Part shown: positions 1-10,264 of the stretch, one piece after another
Layout of the letters: each line of letters begins with the position of its first letter
Position numbering within the stretch: position 1 is the first letter of the stretch
Notes under the pieces: generated by a model
What the model was told of the DNA's origin: nothing
The model's input: the letters and a program-made list of their open reading frames with translations, nothing else
Databases searched by the model: none
NCBI RefSeq assembly: GCF_000369625.1
Contig: NZ_KB850113.1
Location: 89,815 to 153,814 of the forward strand
DNA: 64,000 bases
Origin: Acinetobacter variabilis
Lineage (GTDB): Bacteria; Pseudomonadota; Gammaproteobacteria; Pseudomonadales; Moraxellaceae
Reading direction: 5' to 3'
Position numbers and translations under genes: made by a program

Positions 1-357
1 GAACATATAGATATTCAGCGTTTGAACAGCAATCAGGTGATGAGTGCTGTCACCATTCATAATCAAACCGTGTATTTGTCAGGGCAGGTGCCTGACAGCA
101 TCAGTCTGGATATTCATGGTCAAACACGTGAAGTGCTCATGAAGATTGATCAACTCCTTAAACTGGCAGGTACAGACAAAAGCCGTCTGTTATCTGCACA
201 GCTCTTTGTTAAAAACCTGGAAGACTTTCAAACCGTCAATGCGCTCTGGATTGAATGGCTCGAGGGATGTGGTACACCAGCACGCGCAACCATTCAGGCG
301 GATTTGGTGAATCCCGCCTGGTTAATTGAAATTGCAGTGATTGCAGCGCTCCCTTAA
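1..357 (+). CDS. RidA/YjgF-family protein, 5' end cut by window edge
   Basis: The reading frame is open from the first base, so the start lies just outside the window; a TTG at 22 is unlikely to be the true start because the preceding seven codons (E-H-I-D-I-Q-R) fit the family N-terminus. The visible 118 residues carry the RidA fold pattern: the YLSGQVP strand near the N-terminus, the VFVKNLEDF-like segment and a C-terminal PAWLIEIAVIAALP strand. RidA proteins hydrolyse reactive enamine/imine intermediates made by PLP enzymes; a distal member may have a different substrate. The family glutamate before the terminal strand is not obvious and the conserved arginine sits in PARATIQ. Family assignment is firm; exact substrate is unknown. 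Confidence 0.85.
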   Translation, partial: EHIDIQRLNSNQVMSAVTIHNQTVYLSGQVPDSISLDIHGQTREVLMKIDQLLKLAGTDKSRLLSAQLFVKNLEDFQTVNALWIEWLEGCGTPARATIQADLVNPAWLIEIAVIAALP

Positions 358-509
358 GTTGTTTCAGATTTTTATATCTCCCAACTTGATTTTGTAAGCA
401 TATCAGGCCTGATCATTTAATCCATTAAATGAAACTGCATCTGCAATCAGGATTTCAGGAAGAAATCCGATCAGATAAGCGAAGGCTTGATGTGAAAAAG
501 GAACCGAAT

Positions 510-1943
510 ATGAATACAGTCTCTTCTAAAGATGATGCATCATCATCTCCCCATGAATTACAACGTAAGCTCTCTAACCGCCATTTGCAGTTAATTGCCA
601 TTGGTGGTGCCATTGGTACAGGCCTGTTCATGGGTTCTGGTAAAACGATTGCACTGGCAGGGCCTTCAATCTTGTTTATATATATGATTATTGGAGCCAT
701 GTTCTTTTTCCTGATGCGTGCATTAGGGGAAATCCTGTTATCCAATTTGCACTATAAATCCTTCATTGATATGGCGCATGACCTGATTGGTCCGGGGGCT
801 GGCTATTATATTGGCTGGTCGTACTGGCTGGGCTGGATTCTGGTCGGTATTGCCGACTTAGCGGCAATTATCAATTATCTGAATTTCTGGCTGCCACCCG
901 ATATGGCTTTTACACCCATGGGGCAGGCCATGATCAGTGCGGGCTGTGTATTGCTGGTACTGGGAATTAACCTGCTGACCGTGAAGCTGTTTGGTGAAAT
1001 CGAGTTCTGGTTCGCCCTGATTAAAATTCTGGCGATTCTGGGCCTGATTGTGATTGGCGGATATATGATCTTCAGCGACTTCCAGGCACCAAGTGGATCG
1101 GCTGCCAGCCTGACCAATGTCTGGGCCTATAATGGTATGTTCCCTAAGGGCACTATGGGCTTTCTTGCCGGCTTCCAGATTGCGATGTTTGCTTTCGTAG
1201 GTGTGGAACTGCTGGGTACGATGGCGGCTGAAACCAAGGATCCGGAAAAGAACTTGCCTAAAGCAGTGAATGCGATTCCTACACGAATCATCCTGTTCTA
1301 TGTATTGTCTCTGCTGGTGATTATGTCTGTAACGCCGTGGGTAGAAATTCCTGCTGATCAAAGTCCTTTTGTGACTCTTTTCTTGCATGCCGGTATTCCC
1401 GTATCAGCCATTATCATGAATCTGGTGGTGCTGTCTTCTGTAATGTCTTCCATGAACAGTGGCGTGTTCTCTACCAGCCGGATGCTGTTTGGTCTGGCAC
1501 GTGATGGTCAGGCACCCCAGGCTTTGGCTGAGCTTTCAAGTCGTGCAGTTCCGGCTAAAGGTCTGTTATTTTCCTGTGCCTTTATTATGGCGGGTGCAGC
1601 TTTCCAGTATTTTGTGCCGAACACGATGGAAGCCTTTACGCTGGCCAGCTCACTCTGTGTGATTCTGTTTATCAGTATCTGGGGGCTGATTATGGTGTGT
1701 TATATCCGTTACCGTAAACAGCAACCTGAAAAACATGCCACTTCGACCTTCAAGATGCCGGGCGGAATCTGGATGTCCTATCTGGTGTTGATCTTCTTGT
1801 TCTTTGCCTTAATTGTTTTAAGTCTGGAAGCAGATACCATGAAGGCACTGATGATTAGTCCGCTGTGGTTGGTGATTCTGTTTACTACCTATCATACTTT
1901 GTATAAACCACGTCTTCGTAAACATCAGCAAATTCTCTCCTGA
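510..1943 (+). CDS. cycA: D-serine/D-alanine/glycine permease, CycA-type
   Basis: This is an amino-acid/polyamine/organocation (APC) permease of the inner membrane. The protein is close throughout to E. coli CycA: the N-terminal NRHLQLIAIGGAIGTGLFMG signature, LAGPSI, the LLSNLHYKSF segment, AAETKDPEKNLP, NSGVFSTSRMLFGLA and the C-terminal PLWLVILF helix. About twelve hydrophobic segments can be counted. The start at 510 is chosen over an in-frame ATG at 429 because an AAAAGGA ribosome site lies about 9 bases upstream and the extra 27 residues have no family counterpart. It is followed by a strong bidirectional hairpin. It should import D-alanine, D-serine and glycine by proton symport; the substrate is inferred from similarity. 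Confidence 0.88.
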   Translation: MNTVSSKDDASSSPHELQRKLSNRHLQLIAIGGAIGTGLFMGSGKTIALAGPSILFIYMIIGAMFFFLMRALGEILLSNLHYKSFIDMAHDLIGPGAGYYIGWSYWLGWILVGIADLAAIINYLNFWLPPDMAFTPMGQAMISAGCVLLVLGINLLTVKLFGEIEFWFALIKILAILGLIVIGGYMIFSDFQAPSGSAASLTNVWAYNGMFPKGTMGFLAGFQIAMFAFVGVELLGTMAAETKDPEKNLPKAVNAIPTRIILFYVLSLLVIMSVTPWVEIPADQSPFVTLFLHAGIPVSAIIMNLVVLSSVMSSMNSGVFSTSRMLFGLARDGQAPQALAELSSRAVPAKGLLFSCAFIMAGAAFQYFVPNTMEAFTLASSLCVILFISIWGLIMVCYIRYRKQQPEKHATSTFKMPGGIWMSYLVLIFLFFALIVLSLEADTMKALMISPLWLVILFTTYHTLYKPRLRKHQQILS

Positions 1944-1960
1944 GAATAAAGTGCAGACAT

Positions 1961-1990
1961 AAAAAATCCCCGATCAATCGGGGATTTTTT
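1961..1990. terminator. Bidirectional intrinsic terminator between cycA and hemJ
   Basis: The stem ATCCCCGAT pairs with ATCGGGGAT around a CA loop, with an A-run on the left and a T-run on the right. It can therefore end cycA on the plus strand and hemJ on the minus strand. Confidence 0.9.
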
Positions 1991-2004
1991 AATTTTAGGG
2001 AATT

Positions 2005-2460
2005 TTAGAAAGTAGGTTTTACAACCACTAAAATCACCACAGCAAATAAAATCAGCGTTGGCATTTCATTAAAGAAGCGCCAGAACTTGTGTGACTTGTA
2101 ATGGGCATTTTCCATCAGTTTCTTACGATAATAACCACATATCAAATGGTAAATGACTAGCAAGCCAACCAGGCCGACTTTCAGATAGAACCATAAGGCT
2201 TCATGGTAATGACGCGTTGCATCACCCCAATCGACTAGAAAGTGTGCTGTTATCAGCGTGGCGACCATGGCTGGCCACATAATCCCGCGATACAGCTTGC
2301 GTTCCATAATTTCAAAGCGTTGATGACTTACGACATCTTCACTCATGGCATGGTAGACATAAAGCCGTGGCAGATAGAACAAAGCAGCGAACCAGCAAAC
2401 CACAGCAATAATATGTAATGCTTTTACCCACAAGAAAGCATCAGAAGGAGCATCCATCAA
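2005..2460 (-). CDS. hemJ: Protoporphyrinogen oxidase HemJ
   Basis: HemJ oxidises protoporphyrinogen IX to protoporphyrin IX, the penultimate step of haem synthesis, in the inner membrane; it replaces HemG/HemY in many bacteria, including Acinetobacter. The 151-residue protein has four hydrophobic segments and the family motifs: W-V-K-A-L-H-I-I-A-V-V-C-W near the N-terminus (conserved His), FYLPRLYVYH, ERKLYRGIMWPAM, and the C-terminal KFWRFFNEMPTLIL. Length fits the family (about 140-150). The ATG at 2460 has an AGGGTGA-like site directly upstream. It lies only 20 bases after fabB on the same strand, so the two are probably co-transcribed. Confidence 0.92.
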   Translation of the reverse strand: MMDAPSDAFLWVKALHIIAVVCWFAALFYLPRLYVYHAMSEDVVSHQRFEIMERKLYRGIMWPAMVATLITAHFLVDWGDATRHYHEALWFYLKVGLVGLLVIYHLICGYYRKKLMENAHYKSHKFWRFFNEMPTLILFAVVILVVVKPTF

Positions 2461-2480
2461 GTCACCCTAAAATGGGCGGC

Positions 2481-3710
2481 TTAGCCTTCCCATTTTTTGA
2501 AAACGAGACAAGCATTTACGCCGCCGAAACCGAAACTGTTACTCATCACAGTATTCAATTTTGCGTCACGTTTTTCAAGTACGATATCAAATGGTTTTGC
2601 GCCTTCATCCAGTTCAGTCACGTTGATGTTTGGTGCAATAAAGTCATTTTGCATCATCAGGATAGAGTAGATTGCTTCCTGTACACCTGCAGCACCTAAG
2701 CTGTGACCTGTCATAGATTTAGTTGAGCTGAGTGGAGGAACCTGACCTTCACCGAAGGCACGTGCCATGGCTTTAAGTTCAGTAACATCACCCGCTGGAG
2801 TAGAAGTACCATGTGTATTCACATAGTCAATTTTATCTACGCCATGCTGTTTAGCTTCTTCTAGAGCCATCAGGATACAACGTGTTGCACCTTCGCCAGA
2901 TGGAGCAACCATGTCAGCACCATCAGAGTTAGCTGCATAAGCCACAACTTCAGCCAGAATATTCGCGCCACGTGCCTGAGCATGTTCCAGTGACTCAAGC
3001 ACCACAAAACCGCCACCACCAGCAATCACGAAACCGTCACGGTCTGCTGAATATGGACGAGAAGCTGTTTCAGGTGTGTCGTTGTATTTAGAGCACAATG
3101 CACCCATCGCATCAAACAGCAGGCTTTGAGACCAGTGATCTTCTTCACCACCACCGGCAAGCATTAAATCCTGTTTGCCTAATTGAATCAGGTTGTAAGC
3201 ATAACCAATGGCATCGGCAGAAGTTGCGCAGGCGCTGGTAATCGAGTGTGCAATCCCTTGTAATTTGAATGCCACACCGACGTTCGCAGTAATGGTATTT
3301 GACATGTTACGTGGGACGAAGAATGGGCCAACTTTACGCGCACCTTTTTCTTCCAGCAATTTTGTCATTTCTACTACAGATGCTGTCGAGTTGCCACCTG
3401 AACCACCCGCAATACCATAACGTGGATTATTCGCCAGATCTTCCTGTTTTAAGCCAGCGTGTTCAACAGCAGCCACAGCAGCATTGTAGGCATACATTGC
3501 ACACACGCCCATAAAGCGTTTCAGCTTACGGTCAATACCATCAAAATCCTGTTCAGCAGCAGCGCTAACATGGCTCTTGAAATTCAGTTCAGCATAAGTC
3601 GGATTAAAACGTGTTCCTGAAATCCCGTTTTGTAAAGAGTGATTCACATCCTCTAATGTATTACCAATGCACGAGTTAATACCCATACCAGTGATGACAA
3701 CACGTTTCAT
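2481..3710 (-). CDS. fabB: Beta-ketoacyl-ACP synthase I
   Basis: FabB condenses malonyl-ACP with growing acyl-ACP chains and is needed for unsaturated fatty acid synthesis. The 409-residue thiolase-fold protein matches E. coli FabB along its length. The catalytic triad is visible: Cys161 in SACATSA, a histidine in NTHGTSTPAGD and a second histidine in SMTGHSLGAAG. The glycine-rich SNSFGFGG ends the fold. MKRVVITGMG is the usual family N-terminus, so the start at 3710 is secure. It is preceded by a 275-base upstream region shared with the divergent EcsC-like gene, and followed at 20 bases by hemJ. Confidence 0.95.
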   Translation of the reverse strand: MKRVVITGMGINSCIGNTLEDVNHSLQNGISGTRFNPTYAELNFKSHVSAAAEQDFDGIDRKLKRFMGVCAMYAYNAAVAAVEHAGLKQEDLANNPRYGIAGGSGGNSTASVVEMTKLLEEKGARKVGPFFVPRNMSNTITANVGVAFKLQGIAHSITSACATSADAIGYAYNLIQLGKQDLMLAGGGEEDHWSQSLLFDAMGALCSKYNDTPETASRPYSADRDGFVIAGGGGFVVLESLEHAQARGANILAEVVAYAANSDGADMVAPSGEGATRCILMALEEAKQHGVDKIDYVNTHGTSTPAGDVTELKAMARAFGEGQVPPLSSTKSMTGHSLGAAGVQEAIYSILMMQNDFIAPNINVTELDEGAKPFDIVLEKRDAKLNTVMSNSFGFGGVNACLVFKKWEG

Positions 3711-3985
3711 CTACAGATCCTTATAGTTTATCTCTGGGGCAGCGGGAGATATCTGGCGTTGATAAGACAGCAAAATATAGCGCTAACCCCTATTTCACAA
3801 TGCAGAACATCATAGCAGAAAGATTTTTGAAATCTTATGGCAAATGTTATGCCGTGTGACAGTAGGTTGAATTTATAAAGTACTGTGTAGAGCTTTTACT
3901 AAATGAAACAGAATAAGGTTGAGATAAATGCTGACTACACCTAGTATTTATACCAAATACAAGCACGTGTATGCTGAGGTAAAAA

Positions 3986-5488
3986 ATGGTAAATGCTAAT
4001 AATAAACAATCTAATGGTCTGATTTCGAATGCCTTTGGAGTGGCGAAAAAGTTCAGTTCAACAGGTTTGGAACTGTTAAATCATGTTGCACCAGATTCTG
4101 TGACTAAAACCTTCAATACCGATCATGCTGTTGACGGCTCGGCAAAAGTCAAAAGCCCTTTTGCTTCAAAAAAATATGAAAATCCCAAAGACATGCTACG
4201 CGAACATCTTCCAAATGTTTCCCGTCAGCTGCTGGGCCGTCGTTTTAATACCGTGAATAATGTCGCGCATTTTGTTTCTCCCCAGCTGGCCGACAAAGTA
4301 TCTGACTACTTTTATAATCACCTGAATCAGTTCAGCAACCAGATGAGTTCGGTTGATGCCATCCTGAATGAAGCAGGGGCGAAGGATCTGGAAGAACTAA
4401 CTCAGGACACTACGCGTTCTCAACGCATTTCTCAGGCATTTGCTGAACAAAATAAATGGATGGCGACGGTACAAGGCGCTGTAAGTGGTGTCACTGGGGT
4501 ATTGGGAACTGCGATTGATATTCCAGCTTCTTTACTGATGGCACTGCGTACTATCTATCAAGTGGGACGTTCTTATGGTTTTGACCTGAGCAAGGAAGAC
4601 GATCAGGAAATTGTACAGCATATCTTTAGACAGATTGATCTCAGTCTGATTGCAGAAAAACAGGCGCTGTTGATGGGGCTTAAAGCGCTGAGCAGTACTT
4701 TGAAAACACATGACCTTTCCCAGTTGCAGACTATGCTTGGATCAAGCAATGATGTGGAAACACTGAAAAAATGGCTCAGCAATCAGGATGGTAGCATGAA
4801 GTGGGAATGGATGAACCATTTCCCGAAACTATCTTTATTAGAGCAGCTAACCAAATTGACTCCATTGGCGAGTGCAGGTATTGGTGCAGTCTATAGTCAT
4901 CGCTTTGTGAATGATGTGAACCAGAAAGCACAAGAAGTATTCTCTCATGCCCGTCAGTATCTACAGCAGCATCAGGATCTAGGTTTGTCGCCATATGCTG
5001 CCTATGAAAAAGCCGTTGACCTGCTCCAGCAGGCGACCCCGAAGCTGATAGAAAATCTTGATCATTCAGCCGCTGATAAAGATAAGCCAATTCTGGATAA
5101 AGAAATCCCAATTGAAGGCAATCAAACTATCAAGCAAGTCAAACTGATTAAGAAAGAGCAGGAAAGCTTGAGCCCGGAAGAAGCTGAAGTGAAAAAAGAT
5201 GAAAAGGTCAGTGAAGGTCTGGATGAATTGACCGATAAACTGGTTGAACACGCCGATGCTAAACAGGAACAAAAACCGGCTATTCCAAAAGATTCTTTTG
5301 ATGCAGATGCAGCACTGGAAGAAGAGCTCGGCTTGCAGGAAAATGACACAGAAATGTTACAGGCAGCCGCTGAAGAAGAGACGGATACAAACAAGCCTGA
5401 AAACTCCGAGACTGCAGACAAACAAACGCAAGCTGAGGAAACTACGGAAGATGTTGCAAAAAATGCTGCCACGAAATCGAAAAAATAA
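3986..5488 (+). CDS. EcsC-family protein with acidic C-terminal tail
   Basis: The central part (about residues 60-330) matches the EcsC family. It includes the GAVSGVTGVLGTAIDIPASLLMALRTIYQVGRSYGFDL region with its glycine-rich hydrophobic stretch and the LASAGIGAVYSHRFVNDV segment, which suggest contact with membranes. The last 130 residues are low-complexity, rich in Glu, Asp, Lys and Ala, with no recognisable domain. A GAGGT ribosome site precedes the ATG at 3986. The biochemical role of EcsC proteins outside Bacillus is unclear. The gene stands alone between divergent fabB and the str operon promoter. Confidence 0.75.
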   Translation: MVNANNKQSNGLISNAFGVAKKFSSTGLELLNHVAPDSVTKTFNTDHAVDGSAKVKSPFASKKYENPKDMLREHLPNVSRQLLGRRFNTVNNVAHFVSPQLADKVSDYFYNHLNQFSNQMSSVDAILNEAGAKDLEELTQDTTRSQRISQAFAEQNKWMATVQGAVSGVTGVLGTAIDIPASLLMALRTIYQVGRSYGFDLSKEDDQEIVQHIFRQIDLSLIAEKQALLMGLKALSSTLKTHDLSQLQTMLGSSNDVETLKKWLSNQDGSMKWEWMNHFPKLSLLEQLTKLTPLASAGIGAVYSHRFVNDVNQKAQEVFSHARQYLQQHQDLGLSPYAAYEKAVDLLQQATPKLIENLDHSAADKDKPILDKEIPIEGNQTIKQVKLIKKEQESLSPEEAEVKKDEKVSEGLDELTDKLVEHADAKQEQKPAIPKDSFDADAALEEELGLQENDTEMLQAAAEEETDTNKPENSETADKQTQAEETTEDVAKNAATKSKK

Positions 5489-5555
5489 GTGATTTTCGCC
5501 ATAAAATAAACGCTTAAAGTCGAGATGCGATCGTATTTTGCCTGACTCCGGCATA

Positions 5556-5584
5556 TTGACCGATTTTGCATCTTGACATACAAT
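5556..5584 (+). promoter_or_regulatory. Sigma-70 promoter of the str operon
   Basis: TTGACC (5556-5561) and TACAAT (5579-5584) are separated by 17 bases, one mismatch from consensus in each box. Transcription should begin near 5591, about 50 bases before rpsL. A second TTGACA at 5573 has no good -10 partner. Confidence 0.75.
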
Positions 5585-5589
5585 TGCAT

Positions 5590-5625
5590 GCCCTCAAAAA
5601 GTAGTATTTTTTTGGGGCTTTTTAT
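5590..5625 (+). other. Hairpin in the rpsL leader
   Basis: GCCC and AAAAA segments on the left can pair with TTTTT and GGGGC on the right, with one internal mismatch, and a T-rich stretch follows. It lies at the very 5' end of the predicted transcript. It could stabilise the mRNA or act as an attenuator; it could alternatively be the terminator of the upstream EcsC-like gene. Confidence 0.5.
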
Positions 5626-5643
5626 TAACGGGAGAATTGCCAC

Positions 5644-6018
5644 ATGGCAACAACAAATCAGTTGATCCGTAAGGGTCGTACGACTTTAGTTGAAAAATCT
5701 AAAGTTCCTGCGTTGAAGGCTTGTCCACAGCGCCGTGGTGTTTGTACACGTGTTTACACAACTACACCTAAAAAACCTAACTCAGCAATGCGTAAAGTTT
5801 GCCGTGTTCGCTTAACTTCAGGTTTCGAAGTTTCTAGCTACATCGGTGGTGAAGGCCATAACCTACAAGAGCACAGTGTTGTTCTTATCCGTGGTGGTCG
5901 TGTTAAAGACTTACCAGGTGTACGTTACCATACCGTTCGTGGTTCTTTAGACTGTGCTGGTGTTAAAGATCGTAACCAAGCTCGTTCTAAATACGGTACT
6001 AAACGTCCTAAGAAATAA
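5644..6018 (+). CDS. rpsL: 30S ribosomal protein S12
   Basis: S12 sits at the decoding centre of the 30S subunit and governs accuracy; changes in it confer streptomycin resistance. The 124 residues match the family from [12 protein letters not shown] to KRPKK. The regions that usually mutate are wild-type in appearance: TTPKKPNSA (Lys42/43 region) and the later [13 protein letters not shown] loop (Lys87/88 region). A GGGAGAA site precedes the ATG. First gene of the str operon; strongly biased codon use, typical of highly expressed genes. Confidence 0.98.
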   Translation: MATTNQLIRKGRTTLVEKSKVPALKACPQRRGVCTRVYTTTPKKPNSAMRKVCRVRLTSGFEVSSYIGGEGHNLQEHSVVLIRGGRVKDLPGVRYHTVRGSLDCAGVKDRNQARSKYGTKRPKK

Positions 6019-6198
6019 TCTTTTGAGATTAAGTTCTTATTTCGCTAGAACTGCAATCCTTTATCGTCTCGCTTGTCTGATTTCTGCATTTAATTTTGTG
6101 AAAATTCAAGCGACGTGTAGTAAGGCCAGCGAATGCACACGACACTTTGTGCTACTGCTGGATTAACCTGAAGTGTCATATTTATAGGTAGTTTTAAA

Positions 6199-6669
6199 AT
6201 GCCAAGACGTCGCGTAGTCGCTGCTCGTGAAATCCTTCCGGATCCTAAGTTCAGCAGCCAAACAATCGCTAAATTCATGAACCACGTAATGCAAGATGGT
6301 AAAAAATCTATTGCTGAAAGTATCGTTTACGGTGCTTTAGACCGCGTTCAAGAAAAATCTAAAGTAGACCCAGTTGAATTTTTCGAGACTACTCTTGAAA
6401 AAGTTCGTCCTATGGTCGAAGTAAAAGCACGCCGTGTTGGTGGTGCTACATACCAGGTACCTATGGAAGTGCGCCCATCCCGTCGTACTGCCTTGGCTAT
6501 GCGTTGGTTAGTAGATGCTGCTGCTAAGCGTTCTGAAAAAACTATGGCTTTACGTCTTGCTGGCGAGTTGCTTGATGCAGCTGAAGGTAAAGGCGCAGCG
6601 GTTAAAAAACGTGAAGATGTGCACCGTATGGCTGAAGCCAACAAAGCCTTCTCTCACTATCGCTTCTAA
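6199..6669 (+). CDS. rpsG: 30S ribosomal protein S7
   Basis: S7 nucleates assembly of the 30S head and binds the 3' domain of 16S rRNA. The 156-residue protein has the family start [17 protein letters not shown], the central [15 protein letters not shown] motif and the C-terminal [17 protein letters not shown]. It follows rpsL after 180 bases without an intervening terminator. In E. coli S7 represses its own operon by binding the rpsL-rpsG spacer; whether this longer spacer does the same cannot be told by eye. Confidence 0.98.
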   Translation: MPRRRVVAAREILPDPKFSSQTIAKFMNHVMQDGKKSIAESIVYGALDRVQEKSKVDPVEFFETTLEKVRPMVEVKARRVGGATYQVPMEVRPSRRTALAMRWLVDAAAKRSEKTMALRLAGELLDAAEGKGAAVKKREDVHRMAEANKAFSHYRF

Positions 6670-6732
6670 GCGGTTAAAACAGCCCCTATTCAGGAGGATG
6701 ATGAGCCAGTTTTCGCTGTTTTGTCATCGAAT

Positions 6733-6761
6733 CGCTTTAAGCTGCCCAGCAGCTTAAAGCG
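6733..6761 (+). other. Perfect 13-bp hairpin between rpsG and fusA
   Basis: The arms 6733-6745 and 6749-6761 are exact reverse complements around a 3-base loop (left arm CGCTTTAAGCTGC). No long T-run follows directly, so it is more likely an RNA processing, pausing or stability element inside the operon than a full terminator. Confidence 0.7.
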
Positions 6762-6800
6762 TCCTGTTTTAAACAACAAAATTTAGGAATGCAAGAAATC

Positions 6801-8936
6801 ATGGCTCGTCAAACCCCAATTTCTCGTTATCGTAATATTGGTATTTCTGCGCACATCGATGCGGGTAAGACCACAACTACTGAACGTATCTTGTTCTACA
6901 CAGGTGTATCTCACAAAATTGGTGAAGTACATGATGGTGCAGCAACAATGGACTGGATGGAGCAAGAGCAAGAACGTGGTATTACCATTACTTCTGCTGC
7001 TACCACTACATTCTGGTCAGGTATGTCTAAGCAGTTCCCAGAACACCGTATCAACGTAATTGATACCCCGGGACACGTTGACTTCACAATCGAAGTTGAG
7101 CGTTCTATGCGTGTTCTTGATGGTGCATGTATGGTTTACTGTGCTGTAGGTGGTGTACAACCTCAGTCTGAAACTGTATGGCGTCAAGCTAACAAATACC
7201 AAGTGCCTCGTTTAGCATTCGTGAACAAGATGGACCGTACTGGTGCAAACTTCTTCCGTGTTGTTGAACAAATGAAAACACGTCTTGGTGCGCACCCTGT
7301 ACCTGTAGTAATCCCTGTTGGCGCTGAAGAAAACTTCCAAGGCGTTATCGATCTGATCGAAATGAAAGCGATCATTTGGGACGAAGCTTCACAAGGTATG
7401 AAGTTCGAGTACGGCGAAATCCCTGCTGATCTTCAAGAAACTGCTGAAGAATGGCGTACAAACATGGTTGAAGCTGCTGCTGAGGCTTCTGAAGAGTTAA
7501 TGGATGAATACCTGAACAATGGCGATTTGACTAAAGAGCAAATCGTTACTGGTCTTCGTGTTCAAACATTGGCTTGTGAAATTCAACCAATGCTTTGTGG
7601 TACAGCGTTCAAAAACAAAGGTGTTCAACGTATGTTGGACGCAGTAATTGAATTCTTGCCGTCTCCTACTGAAGTTAAAGCAATCGAAGGTATCCTTGAC
7701 GACAAAGCTGAAACTAAAGCGACTCGTGAAGCATCTGACGAAGCTCCGTTCTCTGCGCTTGCGTTCAAAATCATGAACGACAAATTCGTAGGTAACTTAA
7801 CTTTCGTACGTGTTTATTCTGGTGTTCTTAAACAAGGTGACTCTGTTTATAACCCGGTTAAATCTAAACGTGAACGTATCGGCCGTATCGTGCAAATGCA
7901 CGCGAACGATCGTCAAGACGTTGAAGAAATCCGTGCTGGTGACATCGCTGCGTGTGTAGGTCTTAAAGACGTAACTACTGGTGATACACTATGTGATGAG
8001 AAAAACATCATCACTCTAGAACGTATGGAATTCCCAGAGCCAGTAATTGCATTGGCTGTTGAACCAAAAACTAAAGCTGACCAAGAAAAAATGTCTATCG
8101 CTTTAGGTCGTTTGGCTAAGGAAGATCCATCATTCCGCGTTCGTACTGACGAAGAATCTGGTCAAACAATTATTGCTGGTATGGGGGAGCTTCACCTTGA
8201 CATCATCGTTGACCGTATGAAACGTGAATTCAACGTTGAAGCGAACATTGGTAAACCAATGGTTGCTTACCGCGAAACAATCAAAAAGACTGTTGAGCAA
8301 GAAGGTAAGTTCGTACGTCAAACTGGTGGTAAAGGTAAATTCGGTCACGTATATGTACGTTTAGAACCGCTTGATCCTGAAGCTGGTAAAGAATACGAAT
8401 TCGCTGAAGAAGTTGTAGGTGGTGTGGTACCTAAAGAATTCTTCGGTGCAGTTGACAAAGGTATCCAAGAACGTATGAAGAATGGTGTCCTTGCTGGTTA
8501 TCCAGTAGTTGGCATCAAAGCGACATTGTTCGACGGTTCTTACCATGATGTCGACTCTGACGAATTATCGTTCAAGATGGCTGGTTCTTATGCCTTCCGT
8601 GACGGTTTCATGAAAGCAGATCCTGTTCTTCTTGAACCTATCATGAAAGTTGAAGTAGAAACTCCAGAAGACTACATGGGCGATATCATGGGTGACTTAA
8701 ACCGTCGTCGTGGTATGGTTCAGGGTATGGACGATTTACCTGGTGGTACTAAAGCAATTAAAGCTGAAGTTCCACTTGCTGAGATGTTTGGTTACGCAAC
8801 TCATATGCGTTCTATGTCTCAAGGTCGTGCGACTTACTCTATGGAATTTGCTAAATATGCTGAAACTCCACGTAACGTGGCTGACGGCATCATTTCTAAG
8901 TTCCAGTCTGGCGGTAAAAAAGGTGACGACGAGTAA
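6801..8936 (+). CDS. fusA: Elongation factor G
   Basis: EF-G is the GTPase that drives translocation and, with RRF, ribosome recycling. The G motifs are present: [13 protein letters not shown] (P-loop), [10 protein letters not shown] (switch I), DTPGHVDF (switch II) and NKMDR. Domains II to V follow to the [10 protein letters not shown] segment near the C-terminus. The start at 6801 ([11 protein letters not shown]) is preferred over an ATG at 6789, which would sit directly on the AGGAA ribosome site. The resulting 711 residues match the family length. Third gene of the str operon. Confidence 0.97.
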   Translation: MARQTPISRYRNIGISAHIDAGKTTTTERILFYTGVSHKIGEVHDGAATMDWMEQEQERGITITSAATTTFWSGMSKQFPEHRINVIDTPGHVDFTIEVERSMRVLDGACMVYCAVGGVQPQSETVWRQANKYQVPRLAFVNKMDRTGANFFRVVEQMKTRLGAHPVPVVIPVGAEENFQGVIDLIEMKAIIWDEASQGMKFEYGEIPADLQETAEEWRTNMVEAAAEASEELMDEYLNNGDLTKEQIVTGLRVQTLACEIQPMLCGTAFKNKGVQRMLDAVIEFLPSPTEVKAIEGILDDKAETKATREASDEAPFSALAFKIMNDKFVGNLTFVRVYSGVLKQGDSVYNPVKSKRERIGRIVQMHANDRQDVEEIRAGDIAACVGLKDVTTGDTLCDEKNIITLERMEFPEPVIALAVEPKTKADQEKMSIALGRLAKEDPSFRVRTDEESGQTIIAGMGELHLDIIVDRMKREFNVEANIGKPMVAYRETIKKTVEQEGKFVRQTGGKGKFGHVYVRLEPLDPEAGKEYEFAEEVVGGVVPKEFFGAVDKGIQERMKNGVLAGYPVVGIKATLFDGSYHDVDSDELSFKMAGSYAFRDGFMKADPVLLEPIMKVEVETPEDYMGDIMGDLNRRRGMVQGMDDLPGGTKAIKAEVPLAEMFGYATHMRSMSQGRATYSMEFAKYAETPRNVADGIISKFQSGGKKGDDE

Positions 8937-8984
8937 TCTTTCGATTACTATAAGCCCAAACTAATTCATAGTTAAAAACCAAGC

Positions 8985-9009
8985 GCTCATGCAGTGATCC
9001 TGCATGAGC
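8985..9009 (+). other. Perfect 10-bp hairpin just upstream of tuf
   Basis: Arms 8985-8994 (GCTCATGCAG) and 9000-9009 are exact reverse complements with a 5-base loop. It ends about 10 bases before the AAAGGAAG ribosome site of tuf and could protect or separate the tuf message from the fusA message. Confidence 0.65.
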
Positions 9010-9029
9010 AGTTCAAAAAGGAAGATCTC

Positions 9030-10220
9030 ATGGCTAAGGCTAAGTTCGAACGTAATAAGCCACACGTTAACGTGGGCACAATCGGTCACGTTGACCATGG
9101 TAAAACAACTTTAACAGCTGCGATTGCAACTGTATGTGCTAAAAAATTCGGTGGTGAAGCGAAAGACTACGCTGCAATCGACTCTGCACCAGAAGAAAAA
9201 GCACGTGGTATTACAATTAATACTTCACACGTAGAATACGATTCTCCAACTCGTCACTACGCTCACGTAGACTGCCCGGGCCACGCCGATTATGTTAAAA
9301 ACATGATTACTGGTGCTGCTCAGATGGACGGCGCGATCCTTGTATGTGCTGCGACTGACGGTCCAATGCCACAAACTCGTGAACACATCCTGCTTTCTCG
9401 TCAGGTAGGTGTACCTTACATCGTTGTATTCTTGAACAAATGCGACCTTGTAGACGACGAAGAGCTTCTTGAACTGGTTGAAATGGAAGTTCGTGAACTT
9501 CTTTCTACTTACGACTTCCCAGGTGATGACACTCCTGTAATCCGTGGTTCAGCACTTGCTGCACTTAACGGTGAAGCTGGTCAATACGGTGAAGACGCAG
9601 TTGTAGCTCTTGTTGAAGCGCTTGACTCTTACATCCCAGAACCAGAACGTGCAATCGACCAAGCATTCTTGATGCCAATCGAAGACGTATTCTCAATTTC
9701 TGGTCGTGGTACAGTTGTAACTGGCCGTGTTGAAACTGGTATCATCAAAGTTGGTGAAGAAGTTGAAATCGTGGGTATCAAAGACACAGTTAAGACTACT
9801 GTAACTGGCGTTGAAATGTTCCGTAAACTTCTTGACGAAGGCCGTGCTGGTGAGAACTGTGGTATCTTGCTTCGTGGTACTAAACGTGAAGACGTACAAC
9901 GTGGTCAAGTACTTGCTAAACCAGGTTCTATCAAACCGCACACTAAATTCGATGCAGAAGTATACGTACTTTCTAAAGACGAAGGTGGTCGTCACACTCC
10001 ATTCCTTAACGGTTACCGTCCACAGTTCTACTTCCGTACAACTGACGTAACTGGCGCGATTTCTTTGAAAGAAGGCGTTGAAATGGTTATGCCTGGTGAC
10101 AACGTAGAAATGTCAGTAGAACTGATCCACCCAATCGCAATGGACCCAGGTCTACGTTTTGCGATCCGTGAAGGTGGTCGTACAGTTGGTGCTGGTGTAG
10201 TTGCTAAAGTAACTGCATAA
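9030..10220 (+). CDS. tuf: Elongation factor Tu
   Basis: EF-Tu carries aminoacyl-tRNA to the ribosomal A site. GHVDHGKT (P-loop), [23 protein letters not shown] and NKCDLVDD are present, followed by domains II and III ending [12 protein letters not shown]. The start at 9030 ([14 protein letters not shown]) gives the usual 396 residues and has AAGGAAG upstream; an earlier in-frame start at 8994 would lie in the hairpin. Last gene of the str operon, closed by a strong terminator. Many Acinetobacter genomes carry a second tuf elsewhere. Confidence 0.98.
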   Translation: MAKAKFERNKPHVNVGTIGHVDHGKTTLTAAIATVCAKKFGGEAKDYAAIDSAPEEKARGITINTSHVEYDSPTRHYAHVDCPGHADYVKNMITGAAQMDGAILVCAATDGPMPQTREHILLSRQVGVPYIVVFLNKCDLVDDEELLELVEMEVRELLSTYDFPGDDTPVIRGSALAALNGEAGQYGEDAVVALVEALDSYIPEPERAIDQAFLMPIEDVFSISGRGTVVTGRVETGIIKVGEEVEIVGIKDTVKTTVTGVEMFRKLLDEGRAGENCGILLRGTKREDVQRGQVLAKPGSIKPHTKFDAEVYVLSKDEGGRHTPFLNGYRPQFYFRTTDVTGAISLKEGVEMVMPGDNVEMSVELIHPIAMDPGLRFAIREGGRTVGAGVVAKVTA

Positions 10221-10233
10221 TCGCTGATTGTGT

Positions 10234-10264
10234 AAAAAAGCGTCCCTTTGGGACGCTTTTTTTA
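10234..10264 (+). terminator. Terminator of the str operon
   Basis: GCGTCCC pairs with GGGACGC around a TTT loop, followed by eight T bases; an A-run on the left makes it potentially bidirectional. Confidence 0.92.

Noticed and set aside
858..1388. 176-residue minus-strand frame inside cycA
   Set aside because: Shadow frame; the permease on the plus strand has full-length family similarity.
5573..5607. Second rpsL promoter using TTGACA 5573
   Set aside because: No -10 hexamer at 16-18 bases; the TTGACC/TACAAT pair just upstream is much better.
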